A DNA stretch of 64,000 nucleotides from Bacillota bacterium (GTDB lineage: Bacteria > Bacillota > Clostridia > Tissierellales > MES13). The DNA lies in the NCBI GenBank assembly GCA_009711785.1, contig VENA01000058.1:32724-96723 (forward strand), read 5' to 3'. The position numbers and the translations under genes are program-made. The notes under the pieces were generated by a model that did no database searches, was not told where the DNA came from, and was given only the letters and a program-made list of their open reading frames with translations. Shown piece after piece: positions 17,804 through 26,312 of the stretch (position 1 is the first letter of the stretch; each line of letters starts with the position of its first letter).

Positions 17804-18919
17804 TTAGTCAATTATTTTTGCTTTAAGTATAGCAAAATCATCTTCCTGTGTATAATAATTAAAATCATCTATTTTTTCTTCAATTGATTTTATACAATTT
17901 TTATCTGTACTTACTATATCTAATAATCTTTCTAAACCAAATTGCTCACCCTGTTTATTTTTAGCTTCTAGGATTCCATCTGTGTATAATAAAAGTTTAT
18001 CTCCTACTTTTATATCAATAGTCTTTTCATTATATTTAATTTCATCAAATAAATAGGAAATAGGAAATCCTTCAGTTTTTAAAAGCTTAGTATCATTGTT
18101 TCTTATTAATAGTGGTATACTATTATGTCCTCCATTCACATAGGTGAATGTTTTATCTTTTTTATTTATAACACCATAAAATATAGTAAAGTATTTATCG
18201 TCATCTAAATTTAAATCTATAAAATTTTTATGCAATTCACTTATAGCCTGAGAAGGACTTTTATAATAATTTTTAATAGCTCTCATGGTTTGTCTTACAA
18301 ACATAGTCATCATAGAAGCAGACACTCCATGTCCAACAACATCACTTATATATATTCCTAAATTATTCTCATCTATATGAAACACATCAAACATATCTCC
18401 ACTTAAAACTTCAGATGGTCTATATATATAATCTATATAAGCTGATCCATAGTTCCCTTTTTCAGGTAGTATCCTTTTTTGCAACCTTCTAGAAAATCCT
18501 AAATCTTTACTCATCTTCTTATTCTTTCTCATTACTTCTTTTTCTAGCTTTCTTTCCCTCGTTACATCTCTAAAAACTTCAACTGCAGCATATATATTAC
18601 CATTAGCATCCGTTACAGGAGAGCTTTTTACTGAGTAAATCTTATCACCTATTTTTTCTTCCTTTTCAGAAGTAACTCCTGTAGCTATTGCTGCTTCAGT
18701 TATACATCTTTTACAGGGGCATTCTTTATTTAAAGAACGATAACATCTAGATCCTACTAAACTTTTTCCCACTGCTTCTTCCATGGTTTTATTAGCATAG
18801 ATTATTACACCATTTCTATCTATGACTCTTACCCAATCAACCATACCATCTAAGATATCATAGGTTAAGCTTTTGTGAATTTTTAATTTTTTATCCGAGG
18901 TCATCTTTTCATTTAACAT
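17804..18919 (-). CDS. PAS-domain SpoIIE/RsbU-type PP2C serine phosphatase
   Basis: The 371-residue cytosolic protein has one PAS domain (about residues 15-120), a short coiled linker and a C-terminal PP2C phosphatase of the SpoIIE/RsbU class. Metal-binding motifs are LSGDMFDVF near 175, ISDVVGHGVSASM near 193, YVNGGHNSIPLL near 262 and LLYTDGILEA near 307. The PAS carries four cysteines, CYRSLNKECPCKRC, a pattern seen in PAS sensors of anaerobes and possibly redox- or metal-responsive. It presumably dephosphorylates an anti-anti-sigma factor; no STAS or kinase partner is adjacent. It is monocistronic. Confidence 0.88.
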   Translation of the reverse strand: MLNEKMTSDKKLKIHKSLTYDILDGMVDWVRVIDRNGVIIYANKTMEEAVGKSLVGSRCYRSLNKECPCKRCITEAAIATGVTSEKEEKIGDKIYSVKSSPVTDANGNIYAAVEVFRDVTRERKLEKEVMRKNKKMSKDLGFSRRLQKRILPEKGNYGSAYIDYIYRPSEVLSGDMFDVFHIDENNLGIYISDVVGHGVSASMMTMFVRQTMRAIKNYYKSPSQAISELHKNFIDLNLDDDKYFTIFYGVINKKDKTFTYVNGGHNSIPLLIRNNDTKLLKTEGFPISYLFDEIKYNEKTIDIKVGDKLLLYTDGILEAKNKQGEQFGLERLLDIVSTDKNCIKSIEEKIDDFNYYTQEDDFAILKAKIID

Positions 18920-19020
18920 AACGCCCTCCTCTTTGCTAAGAAAAAAGTAAAACTAATATTCGACAATTAACTTAATTATAACATAAATTAAAATTAATTA
19001 ATACCAACTATTATTAATAT

Positions 19021-19350
19021 TTACCTTATATTACTATCTAAAAAATTACTTAATCCGTTGTTAAATAAATATAAATCTTTTTTTATTTCAACCAATGTTT
19101 CCCTACCCTTAGGAGTAATCTTATAATACTTATACGGAATATCTTTTTCTAACCAATAATTCTCAATGTATTTTTTATTCTCAAGTTTATATAAAAAAGG
19201 AAATATACTTATATCCTTACTTTTAAATATTTCCTCAGTTTTTCTTTCTATTGTGTTTAATATTTCATACCCTGCCATATCATTTTCTTCTAATATAATC
19301 ATAATTAAACCTTCTAAAACATCTTCTAATAATTTGTTTTTTAGTTTCAA
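19021..19350 (-). CDS. PadR-family transcriptional regulator
   Basis: The 109-residue protein has the PadR winged-helix core: LLEDVLEGLIMIILEENDMAGYEI, then IERKTEEIF, then FPFLYKLENKKYIENYW, then YYKITPKGRETL. A short C-terminal helix would mediate dimerisation. The TTG at 19350 follows GGGGGG at 8 nt and is preferred to the ATG at 19383, which lies inside the palindrome. It is downstream of feoA-feoB and the FeoB-associated peptide. A 40-bp palindrome sits directly before its ribosome site, consistent with autoregulation. Iron control of ferrous transport by this PadR is an inference. Confidence 0.82.
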   Translation of the reverse strand: MKLKNKLLEDVLEGLIMIILEENDMAGYEILNTIERKTEEIFKSKDISIFPFLYKLENKKYIENYWLEKDIPYKYYKITPKGRETLVEIKKDLYLFNNGLSNFLDSNIR

Positions 19351-19364
19351 TATTATTTCCCCCC

Positions 19365-19404
19365 ATATATTAATAAGAGGCATATATGCCTCTTATTAAT
19401 ATAT
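19365..19404. repeat. 40-bp perfect palindrome between the feo genes and padR
   Basis: Two 20-nt arms (19365-19384 and 19385-19404) are exact complements centred on GAGGCATATATGCCTC. There is no T run on either side, only GGGGGG for padR on one side, so it does not look like a normal terminator. A dimeric regulator site or an mRNA-stabilising hairpin is more likely. Confidence 0.85.
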
Positions 19405-19417
19405 AGATTTAAACGCT

Positions 19418-19570
19418 TTATTTATGTTTATTTTTCATATCACAACTGCACTTATTACTACAACTTGAACATTTTCCTTCAGTTTGTTTTTTTACTTTGG
19501 TAAAAAACATAAATATACCATAAACAATTATGGGGGTTGCTATTAAAATCGATAAAATTGTACTACTCAT
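19418..19570 (-). CDS. FeoB-associated cysteine-rich membrane peptide
   Basis: The 50-residue protein starts at the ATG at 19570 after AGGGGATG. It has one transmembrane helix, MSSTILSILIATPIIVYGIF, and a cytosolic tail with four cysteines in CSSCSNKCSCD followed by a basic end. This is the layout of the FeoB-associated Cys-rich family, found only next to feoB and thought to help ferrous iron transfer. It begins 12 nt after feoB. A longer frame to 19630 overlaps feoB and has no ribosome site. Confidence 0.85.
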   Translation of the reverse strand: MSSTILSILIATPIIVYGIFMFFTKVKKQTEGKCSSCSNKCSCDMKNKHK

Positions 19571-19581
19571 AATATCATCCC

Positions 19582-21573
19582 CTAAAGTATTATTTTTCCT
19601 ATCTGATAAACAATCATAGCTACAATCCATGCAACCACAAACTGATATACTAAACTAAATATCGTCCATTTCCATGAATTAGTTTCTTTTTTTATAACTC
19701 CTACTGTGGCTATGCAAGGTGTGTATAATAAAACAAATACCATAAAAGCATAGGCAGAAATTTGACTGAAATTTTCTAATAACGAAACAGATAATGCTTT
19801 AGATGCATCCTCAAGTCCGTATATTATAGCCATATTACTTATAACCACTTCCTTAGCAACAATCCCTGATAATAAAGAAAGGGCAGATCTCCAATCACCA
19901 AAACCTAAGGGTTTAAAAATAGGGGCAATTACTTTTCCTACTTGAGCTCCTAAACTATTATATATAGGTGCTGGTCCATTTAAATTAAATCCTAAAACAA
20001 ACCATAATATTATAGACGCTCCAAATATTAAAGTACCTGCATTGATTAAAAATCCTTTTAATCTATCCCACACATGGATAATTATTCCCTTTAAAGATGG
20101 TACTTTATAAGGGGGAAGTTCTATTATAAAGGGACTAGATTCTCCTTTAAATATTGTTTTTTTAAATATTAAAGCAGCTATTACTGCTATTAAAATACCT
20201 AATATATATAAAGAAAAGACTATGAATTTTTCGTTATTTGGGAAAAATATACCTGCAAATAACGTATAAACCGTAAGTCTAGCAGAACAAGACATAAATG
20301 GATTAATTAAAATCGTAACTAATCTATCATTTTCATCATCTAAAGCTCTTGTTCCCATAACAGCTGGTACATTACATCCAAACCCTAAAATCATAGGTAT
20401 AAAAGCTTTTCCACTTAATCCTATTCTTCTCATACTTCTATCCATGATAAATGCAACTCTCGCCATATACCCACTATCTTCAAGTATTGATATAGCTAAA
20501 AATAAACAAGCAATATTAGGTAAAAATACTAAAATTCCACCCACACCGCCAATAATTCCATCAACTATTAATGAGTTTAACCACTCAGAAACTCCCATAG
20601 TAATTAACATATCATTAACTGAAGTTGCCAAAGTATTATTAATAAAACTATCTATGATATTTAATAACTTATTTCCCACTAAATCAAAGGTAAAATAAAA
20701 TACACTAAACATTATAAGGGCAAATATAGGTAATCCTAACCACCTATGGGTTAATATATCATCAATTCTATCTGTTAATGTTTTTTCTTGTTCTTTTGTT
20801 TTCTCTATTGTATCATCCAAAACATTTGAAATATAATTATATCTACCATCAGCTATAGAAGTTTGTGATTCATCATCTAGATAGCTAGATATAGTAGCCG
20901 CTGCTTCTTCTTTGAAAATATCTTTAAATTCCTTAATTATGATATCATCTTGTTCTAATATTTTTATAGCTAACCATCTTAAATCATATTTACTATCATT
21001 ACATTCAATAATATTTTCTATTTCTTTTATCTTTTTTTCAATTTTATTATTATATTTAATAAAATTATTGCTTTTACTCTTTTTTGTATTTACTACTGCA
21101 TCGAGTAATTTGTCTATTCCCTTATTCTTACTAGCAACTATTGGTACAACTTCTGTTCCTAATTTTTTTGATAACTCAAAAACATCTATCAAATAGCCTC
21201 TCTTTTCTGCAACATCCATCATATTCAATGCTATAACAACTGGTATATCTAGTTCTAAAAGTTGCATAGAAAGATAAAGGTTTCTCTCTATATTTGAAGC
21301 ATCTACAATATTTATTACAACATCGGGTTTTTCATCTATTAAAAAATTTCTTGCTATTATTTCTTCCATAGAATAGGGAGATAAACTATATGTTCCTGGT
21401 AAATCAATTACATTTATATTAAAATCTTTATAATTTAATATTCCCTCTTTTTTTTCAACCGTAACTCCAGCCCAATTACCCACATACTGTTTAGATCCTG
21501 TTAAACTATTAAACAGTGTTGTTTTACCGCTATTTGGGTTTCCTGCTAAAGCAACTGTAAGTTGTTTTTTCAC
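19582..21573 (-). CDS. feoB: Ferrous iron transport protein B
   Basis: The 663-residue FeoB imports Fe2+ across the cytoplasmic membrane. The N-terminal G domain shows GNPNSGKTTLFNSLTG (G1), the G3 motif DLPGTYSLSPYS and NMMD (G4). A helical GDI-like region follows, then a membrane core with VAFIMDRSMRRIGLSGKAF, GFGCNVPAVMGTR and SCSARLTVYTLF, the Cys-bearing gate motifs. Length is normal. The start is GTG at 21573 after GGAGGT. The order feoA-feoB-Cys-rich peptide-padR looks like one unit, with a Fur-like box also in the feoA/feoB gap. Confidence 0.96.
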   Translation of the reverse strand: MKKQLTVALAGNPNSGKTTLFNSLTGSKQYVGNWAGVTVEKKEGILNYKDFNINVIDLPGTYSLSPYSMEEIIARNFLIDEKPDVVINIVDASNIERNLYLSMQLLELDIPVVIALNMMDVAEKRGYLIDVFELSKKLGTEVVPIVASKNKGIDKLLDAVVNTKKSKSNNFIKYNNKIEKKIKEIENIIECNDSKYDLRWLAIKILEQDDIIIKEFKDIFKEEAAATISSYLDDESQTSIADGRYNYISNVLDDTIEKTKEQEKTLTDRIDDILTHRWLGLPIFALIMFSVFYFTFDLVGNKLLNIIDSFINNTLATSVNDMLITMGVSEWLNSLIVDGIIGGVGGILVFLPNIACLFLAISILEDSGYMARVAFIMDRSMRRIGLSGKAFIPMILGFGCNVPAVMGTRALDDENDRLVTILINPFMSCSARLTVYTLFAGIFFPNNEKFIVFSLYILGILIAVIAALIFKKTIFKGESSPFIIELPPYKVPSLKGIIIHVWDRLKGFLINAGTLIFGASIILWFVLGFNLNGPAPIYNSLGAQVGKVIAPIFKPLGFGDWRSALSLLSGIVAKEVVISNMAIIYGLEDASKALSVSLLENFSQISAYAFMVFVLLYTPCIATVGVIKKETNSWKWTIFSLVYQFVVAWIVAMIVYQIGKIIL

Positions 21574-21589
21574 TTGTGCTACCTCCTAT

Positions 21590-21604
21590 TGATACCCATT
21601 CTCA
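21590..21604. promoter_or_regulatory. Fur-family-like box in the feoA-feoB gap
   Basis: TGATACCCATTCTCA fits the 7-1-7 palindrome TGATAAT-N-ATTATCA at 11 of 14 positions. It lies about 17-30 nt before the feoB start, where a repressor could act on an internal promoter or block elongation. Confidence 0.4.
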
Positions 21605-21621
21605 ATGCGTAACAAAAAAAT

Positions 21622-21846
21622 TTATCCTATTGATTCTACAAGTATTTTTTGAGCCATTCCTCTTCCTAATACTAGTTTAGATCCTCTTAAGCTTACTATT
21701 ACTGCACCTCTATTATTACCAGAAACTACTTTTATTTCAACTCCTGGAGTCAGTCCCATATCTTGAAGTCTCTTTTTTAACCTATGTCCCCAACTAATAT
21801 CCTTTAAAACAACATTATCTCCTGACTTTGTCATTGCTAATGGCAT
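21622..21846 (-). CDS. feoA: Ferrous iron transport protein A
   Basis: The 74-residue SH3-like protein is FeoA, a cytosolic accessory of FeoB. Motifs are HRLKKRLQDMGLTPGVEIKV and the C-terminal VSLRGSKLVLGRGMAQKI. The ATG at 21846 is preferred, with GGAGGAGAG upstream; the ATG at 21861 overlaps that site. It is first of the feo unit and lies 40-60 nt downstream of a Fur-like box. Confidence 0.93.
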   Translation of the reverse strand: MPLAMTKSGDNVVLKDISWGHRLKKRLQDMGLTPGVEIKVVSGNNRGAVIVSLRGSKLVLGRGMAQKILVESIG

Positions 21847-21889
21847 AGATCTCTCCTCCAAACATAAATTATTGATTATTAGTCCTTAT

Positions 21890-21904
21890 TGATAATGATT
21901 CTAA
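21890..21904. promoter_or_regulatory. Fur-family box upstream of feoA
   Basis: TGATAATGATTCTAA matches TGATAAT-N-ATTATCA at 12 of 14 positions. The 18 bases at 21883-21900 are identical to 36883-36900 before the peroxiredoxin gene. Iron-dependent repression by Fur is the likely role. Confidence 0.65.
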
Positions 21905-22007
21905 ATATTATTTTATTCTATTATTATATAAATGTCAATTGAATATATTATATATATTAGAAAATATTATATAATAAAATTAGTATTTTAAAATTAGGAG
22001 TGTTTAT

Positions 22008-22844
22008 ATGTTTTTTAAAAAAAGATATATACTAATAATTATCATTTTAATAATTATCGTAGCTTTACTCAACACTAATATTTATTATACTTTAAGAAGC
22101 TATATTGTAATGTATCCCTATACTAGACTTAAAAAAAATGAAAGTCTAATTAATAAATATGATATTAAACTTAAAATCCCATCGGGTGGTTATACAAAGA
22201 AAAAGGATTGGTATCCATTTATGCTCTATCATAATGATTATAAAGGTTTTTCAAACTATTTAAATAAGGATATTTCTTTAACAGTAGTTTATAACTTTGG
22301 TCACTTTAATTTGTTAGAGGGATTCTCTTCTTATTATAATGAAAACTCCCCTTATTACAATGCTTTCTATGGTGCCTATATAATAAGAAATAATAAAAAT
22401 TCTGAAAATGCATTTGGTTTTTTAGATAATGGTAAAATTGATACATTAGAAATGGGTCAACTTCCTAAATACGATCAAACTCATTTAGTTCTTCCATCAT
22501 TAGGTTGCCCTATAAAAAAAGCTATTTTTGAAAATACCATTGAAAAAATCGAATACAATGTAAATTATATTAATATCCCTAACTGGACAAAGGTTAATTC
22601 TATTATAAAAACTAATAGTCCTATACATAAATATCACTCTAAACAAAAGGGTTATATACAATATGGAATCTTTAATAAATCTTACAATGGTGAAAATTTT
22701 CCTAAAATGATACTTAAAGGACGGATATATGCTAAAATTTTTAAAGAATATAATTTAACAATAGTTTTATATATGATAGCAAAGGATGAAAAAGTACTTA
22801 ATGAATTAGATGAAAATATCCTATCTAAAAGTATAATTAAATAA
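22008..22844 (+). CDS. Uncharacterised membrane-anchored protein
   Basis: I do not recognise a family. The 278-residue product has a lysine-rich start and a strong N-terminal hydrophobic segment, ILIIIILIIIVALLNTNIYY, consistent with a signal anchor. The rest is polar, rich in Asn, Tyr and Lys, and probably extracellular. There is no lipobox. Aromatic stretches such as YYNENSPYYNAFYGAY suggest beta-rich folding. The start is an ATG after TTAGGAGTG. It is alone on the plus strand, divergent from feoA and followed by a long hairpin. The proteins at 22008 and 22980 could be lineage-specific. Confidence 0.7.
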   Translation: MFFKKRYILIIIILIIIVALLNTNIYYTLRSYIVMYPYTRLKKNESLINKYDIKLKIPSGGYTKKKDWYPFMLYHNDYKGFSNYLNKDISLTVVYNFGHFNLLEGFSSYYNENSPYYNAFYGAYIIRNNKNSENAFGFLDNGKIDTLEMGQLPKYDQTHLVLPSLGCPIKKAIFENTIEKIEYNVNYINIPNWTKVNSIIKTNSPIHKYHSKQKGYIQYGIFNKSYNGENFPKMILKGRIYAKIFKEYNLTIVLYMIAKDEKVLNELDENILSKSIIK

Positions 22845-22848
22845 TTTA

Positions 22849-22904
22849 TTACATAAACTTAAATTTATTTTACTATCTGTAAAGTAAAGTTTAAGTTTAT
22901 GTAA
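22849..22904. repeat. Long inverted repeat after the uncharacterised gene
   Basis: The arms TTACATAAACTTAAA (22849-22863) and TTTAAGTTTATGTAA (22890-22904) are perfect 15-bp complements. Inside, TTTTACT and AGTAAA can extend the stem. There is no T tract, so it is either a weak terminator, an mRNA hairpin or a small mobile repeat. Confidence 0.7.
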
Positions 22905-22979
22905 AATAAGAAAAATCGACAATATAGTACTTATTCCTATGTTATACTTAATGAAAATTAAATTAATCAAGGAGGGGAT

Positions 22980-23342
22980 ATGATGTATACAAAGAAAAAT
23001 GAAATCGCTAGGAAATACTATGCTGATTTAATATCTCTTAAAAGTATCGATAATAATGTATGCAAAAAAATATATGCAAAAACAAAAAAAATAGGAAAAG
23101 ATGAGTTTATTAACAATTACCCAATTTCAACTTTAGGTATTATTAATTATAGAACCTTCTGGGAGATTTGCATGGAATTAGAAATTGTTAATCATCCATA
23201 TTATTATGATAGGAATAAATACAGCCCATTTGAATTAAAGCTTCATAATATATTATCCTCTCTCATTAATGACGGAAAAAACAGTAAATACTGCCATGAT
23301 GATATAAAGAATTTATTAAATAAAGTAAAAATATGTGCATAG
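22980..23342 (+). CDS. Uncharacterised 120-residue protein
   Basis: I do not recognise a family. The start ATG-ATG at 22980 follows AAGGAGGGG, a very good ribosome site, so this is a real gene. The product is soluble, rich in Lys, Tyr and Asn, mostly predicted helical, and has three cysteines (near 28, 63 and 104) and a terminal one, without a CxxC motif. It ends at a strong terminator shared with the convergent cupin gene. No functional clue comes from its neighbours. Confidence 0.75.
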   Translation: MMYTKKNEIARKYYADLISLKSIDNNVCKKIYAKTKKIGKDEFINNYPISTLGIINYRTFWEICMELEIVNHPYYYDRNKYSPFELKLHNILSSLINDGKNSKYCHDDIKNLLNKVKICA

Positions 23343-23343
23343 A

Positions 23344-23369
23344 AAAACACAGGTTAGAACCTGTGTTTT
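23344..23369. terminator. Bidirectional terminator between convergent genes
   Basis: A 12-bp stem AAAACACAGGTT/AACCTGTGTTTT with a 2-nt centre has A and T tracts on opposite sides. Confidence 0.85.
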
Positions 23370-23715
23370 ATTTGTGTCCTTCCTTTGGAACAATACAAAT
23401 GAATTTAAAATTATCTTCACTAGTATTTTTAAATTGATGCATTTTTCCCGATGGTACATAGGCAAATGACCCTGCTTTAAGCTTATGATATTCTCCTTCT
23501 AAAAAAAGAGTTCCCTTTCCTTCAACAATATAATTTATATGTGGCCACGGATGATTATGCCTTGGAGTGTGTCCATCTTTTTCTAATTCAAATATACGCA
23601 TAGCATGACTATCCCAGCCTTCATTAGGTGTTATAAGAGCTTTCATTACTGTATTTTTCACTTCTTGGTTTTCAATTTTTACACCTTTAACTTCATTTTC
23701 ATGAGAAACTATCAT
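23368..23715 (-). CDS. Cupin-domain protein
   Basis: The 115-residue single-domain cupin has the first metal motif in TPRHNHPWPHINYIVEGKG (HxH, His and a Glu further on) and the second in YVPSGKMHQF. A metal-bound beta barrel is expected; the catalytic or sensory role cannot be told. The start is an ATG after AGGAGG. It is divergent from the MATE gene across a region with a palindrome, so the two may be co-regulated. Confidence 0.85.
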   Translation of the reverse strand: MIVSHENEVKGVKIENQEVKNTVMKALITPNEGWDSHAMRIFELEKDGHTPRHNHPWPHINYIVEGKGTLFLEGEYHKLKAGSFAYVPSGKMHQFKNTSEDNFKFICIVPKEGHK

Positions 23716-23790
23716 ATAATCTCCTCCTAAAATTATCTTTATTTAATTATTATATAATACTTTCCTTCTCATTCATAATTAATTATTTAA

Positions 23791-23810
23791 ATTAGTATGG
23801 TTATACTAAT
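23791..23810. promoter_or_regulatory. Inverted repeat between cupin and MATE genes
   Basis: ATTAGTATGGTTATACTAAT has perfect 8-bp arms around GGTT. It lies in the divergent intergenic region and could bind a dimeric repressor of both genes. Confidence 0.4.
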
Positions 23811-23894
23811 ATTTAATAAATCAAAAATTTATTTTGATACCCGAAATAATTAATGATATAATTTATTTAGTTAAATGATTCAAGGAGGATTATA

Positions 23895-25274
23895 ATGGAT
23901 TACTCAGAAAAAAGGGACCTTATATTAAATGGTAAAATGTATAAGGTTTTATTGATTTTATCAGGTCCCATAATGCTTAATAATTTAATACAAACTATAT
24001 ATAACCTTACAGATACATACTTTGTAAGTATCCTTGGTGATACAGAAGTTGCTGCAATCGGATTTATTTGGCCTGTTATATTCTTTATGATATCTATAGG
24101 CCTCGGTGTTTCTATTGCAGGTACTGCATTGATTTCTCAATATACAGGCTCCCATGATTTAGAAAGTTCAAAAGATGTAGCAGGCCAAGTAATTTCTTTT
24201 TCTTTCTTATTTTCTTTAATTTTAGGTATACTAGGTGCCATATTTGCCCCATTAATTGTTAAATTAATGGGTGGAGAAGGTGAATTATATACATTAGCAA
24301 GCTCTTTTTTAAGAATAATTTTTATAGGCATGCCAGCGATGTTTACATACTTTGCCTTTAACTCTATAAAACAAGGTCAAGGTGATACAGTTACACCTAT
24401 GAAGTATAGTGCTTTATCGGTAGGTCTTAATATCTTACTTGATCCTATATTTATATTTGTTTTTGATTTCGGTATTAAAGGAGCTGCTATAGCGACTGTT
24501 TTAGCTAGAGGTACTTTTTCTATATATGCAGTTTATACTCTCTTTTTAAAGGGAGATGGTATTACACTTAAATTAAGACATTTAAAATTAAAGAAAAAAT
24601 TATTAAAAAAAATAATTAGTGTTGGTCTTCCTTCCTCCATTGGACAATCAACTGCTGCTTTAGGTTTTATTGTATTAAATATATTTGTATATTCCTTTGG
24701 AGAATATGTAATGAATGCTTTTACTCTAGGCAATAGAATTAATTCTCTTATTTTAATGCCTGCCATGGGCATAGGTAATGCACTTGCTACAATAGTTGGT
24801 CAAAACCTAGGAGCTAATGATATCAAAAGAGCAAAAAAAGCTGTAAAAACAAGTGCTTTATTATCAACTATAGCTTTAGTTTTAGGAGGTAGCATAATAT
24901 TTTATTTTGCAAGGGATGTTATTGATATATTTACCGATAGTGAAAAAATATTAAACCAAGCATCCTTTTATTTAAGACTTATATCAGCATCATTACCATT
25001 AATGGGTTTTTTTCAAGTTTTTATTGGTACATTCCAAGGCTCAGGACACACAGTCTCTGCCATGGTCATAATGATGGGAAGACTTTGGTTTTTCAGAATA
25101 CCTCTTATAATTATTTTTAAAAACTTTACTAATTTAGGCTCTAAGTCAGTATGGTTTGCCATGATATCAAGTAATGCATTAATTTGTTTAGTAGGACTTG
25201 GAATTTATTTAACAGGTAGATGGCAAACTAAGATAGTAAAAGATAGCAGTGAAGATTTTAAGTTAGATAAATAA
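23895..25274 (+). CDS. MATE-family efflux transporter
   Basis: The 459-residue membrane protein has twelve hydrophobic segments in two six-helix halves and the family start GPIMLNNLIQTIYNLTDTYFV. The second half opens with GLPSSIGQSTAALGF. NorM-like or DinF-like members export drugs or metabolites using sodium or proton gradients. The substrate is unknown. The start is an ATG after AAGGAGG. It ends at a terminator shared with the convergent lipoprotein gene. Confidence 0.93.
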   Translation: MDYSEKRDLILNGKMYKVLLILSGPIMLNNLIQTIYNLTDTYFVSILGDTEVAAIGFIWPVIFFMISIGLGVSIAGTALISQYTGSHDLESSKDVAGQVISFSFLFSLILGILGAIFAPLIVKLMGGEGELYTLASSFLRIIFIGMPAMFTYFAFNSIKQGQGDTVTPMKYSALSVGLNILLDPIFIFVFDFGIKGAAIATVLARGTFSIYAVYTLFLKGDGITLKLRHLKLKKKLLKKIISVGLPSSIGQSTAALGFIVLNIFVYSFGEYVMNAFTLGNRINSLILMPAMGIGNALATIVGQNLGANDIKRAKKAVKTSALLSTIALVLGGSIIFYFARDVIDIFTDSEKILNQASFYLRLISASLPLMGFFQVFIGTFQGSGHTVSAMVIMMGRLWFFRIPLIIIFKNFTNLGSKSVWFAMISSNALICLVGLGIYLTGRWQTKIVKDSSEDFKLDK

Positions 25275-25278
25275 AAAA

Positions 25279-25294
25279 GACCCTTAGTAGGGTC
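25279..25294. terminator. Bidirectional terminator after MATE gene
   Basis: The stem GACCCT/AGGGTC with loop TAGT has six A before and five T after. Confidence 0.75.
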
Positions 25295-25298
25295 ATTT

Positions 25299-26312
25299 TT
25301 ATTGTCCTGGAATTGATGGCATAAATTGATTTGCTAATTCTTCTATTTTTATCGAATTCTCTTCGTTTAAATCTGGGAACTTAACATCTACAGGTTCATT
25401 TATCCCCCATGTATTACTTGTACCCTTTAAAGATAGTGACATAGCTTGTCCACTTTCTTTATCATTCATATTATATTTTATATCAAAATCAACTTTTCTT
25501 GTATGATAATCTTTATCTATACTATATGTTAAATTTAACTTTTCAAAGGTTACCAACTCGTCTAGTTCACTAAAATTATTATTAAATTCTTTTTTAATTT
25601 CTTCTAGTTTTTTCTCTATTTCTTCCTCAGTTGGCTCTATACCCTCTGTTATTAATTGTTGTTTAATACTTGGATACATGGATTTTTTCAAGCTATCATT
25701 TTCTAGTAACATTGGTACTATTTTCTTCATTAAATCCTTTATATCTTTATCTTTAAATTTCATACTAATCTCTGTAACCTTTATATCCCCATTTTCAGTT
25801 TTTAAAATTACATCATCCTTCTTTTGAAGTTTCTCATCATCTATAAAATCCATAGTAACCTTAAATAACTTCTTTGATAATTTAATTCTCTCTTCTTTGT
25901 TATTAAGCTCTTCTTCGTTGTTTATAACTCCATTGATTAACACATATTTAGGTATCATGGGTAATTTTACTACAGATTTTTCTGGAGTTACATACATTTT
26001 AGCTTTATATGACATTCCACCTAAATCGATTCCCATTTCTCCGACAGTTGACATCCTTTCAGAATCTGTTTCAAATTCACCCTTTAATTTTATATTATTT
26101 AACATTTGTATAAAGGGCATCATACTCGGGTCTGTATTTTCCATTTCAAAATTTAATACCATTTCAAAATCTTGTTTTGCTGATTTTACCTTTATTGATT
26201 CTTCCATATTCTTTTCAAGGATTTCTTTTGGGGATTCATTTCCACATCCTGACAACATACTCATTAATAGTATTAATAATACACCTACAGATATAATTTT
26301 TTTATTCTTCAT
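25299..26312 (-). CDS. Surface lipoprotein with LolA/LppX-like fold
   Basis: The 337-residue protein has a lipoprotein signal peptide ending in the lipobox MLSGC near residue 23, so it should be anchored to the outer face of the membrane. The mature part is Lys/Glu-rich, with alternating strands such as LNFEMENTDPSMMPF and LKGEFETDSERMSTVGEM. This resembles DUF6612 or LppX/LolA-like clostridial lipoproteins. No ligand is known. The start is an ATG after CCGGGAAC, a weak site. Probably monocistronic. Confidence 0.75.
   Translation of the reverse strand: MKNKKIISVGVLLILLMSMLSGCGNESPKEILEKNMEESIKVKSAKQDFEMVLNFEMENTDPSMMPFIQMLNNIKLKGEFETDSERMSTVGEMGIDLGGMSYKAKMYVTPEKSVVKLPMIPKYVLINGVINNEEELNNKEERIKLSKKLFKVTMDFIDDEKLQKKDDVILKTENGDIKVTEISMKFKDKDIKDLMKKIVPMLLENDSLKKSMYPSIKQQLITEGIEPTEEEIEKKLEEIKKEFNNNFSELDELVTFEKLNLTYSIDKDYHTRKVDFDIKYNMNDKESGQAMSLSLKGTSNTWGINEPVDVKFPDLNEENSIKIEELANQFMPSIPGQ

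Noticed and set aside
19365..19404. The palindrome before padR as a simple terminator of the feo message
   Set aside because: There is no U tract on either side, unlike the other terminators in the window; kept as a possible operator instead.
22980..23342. The 120-residue gene as a toxin-antitoxin or defence component
   Set aside because: No motif, partner gene or overlap supports it.
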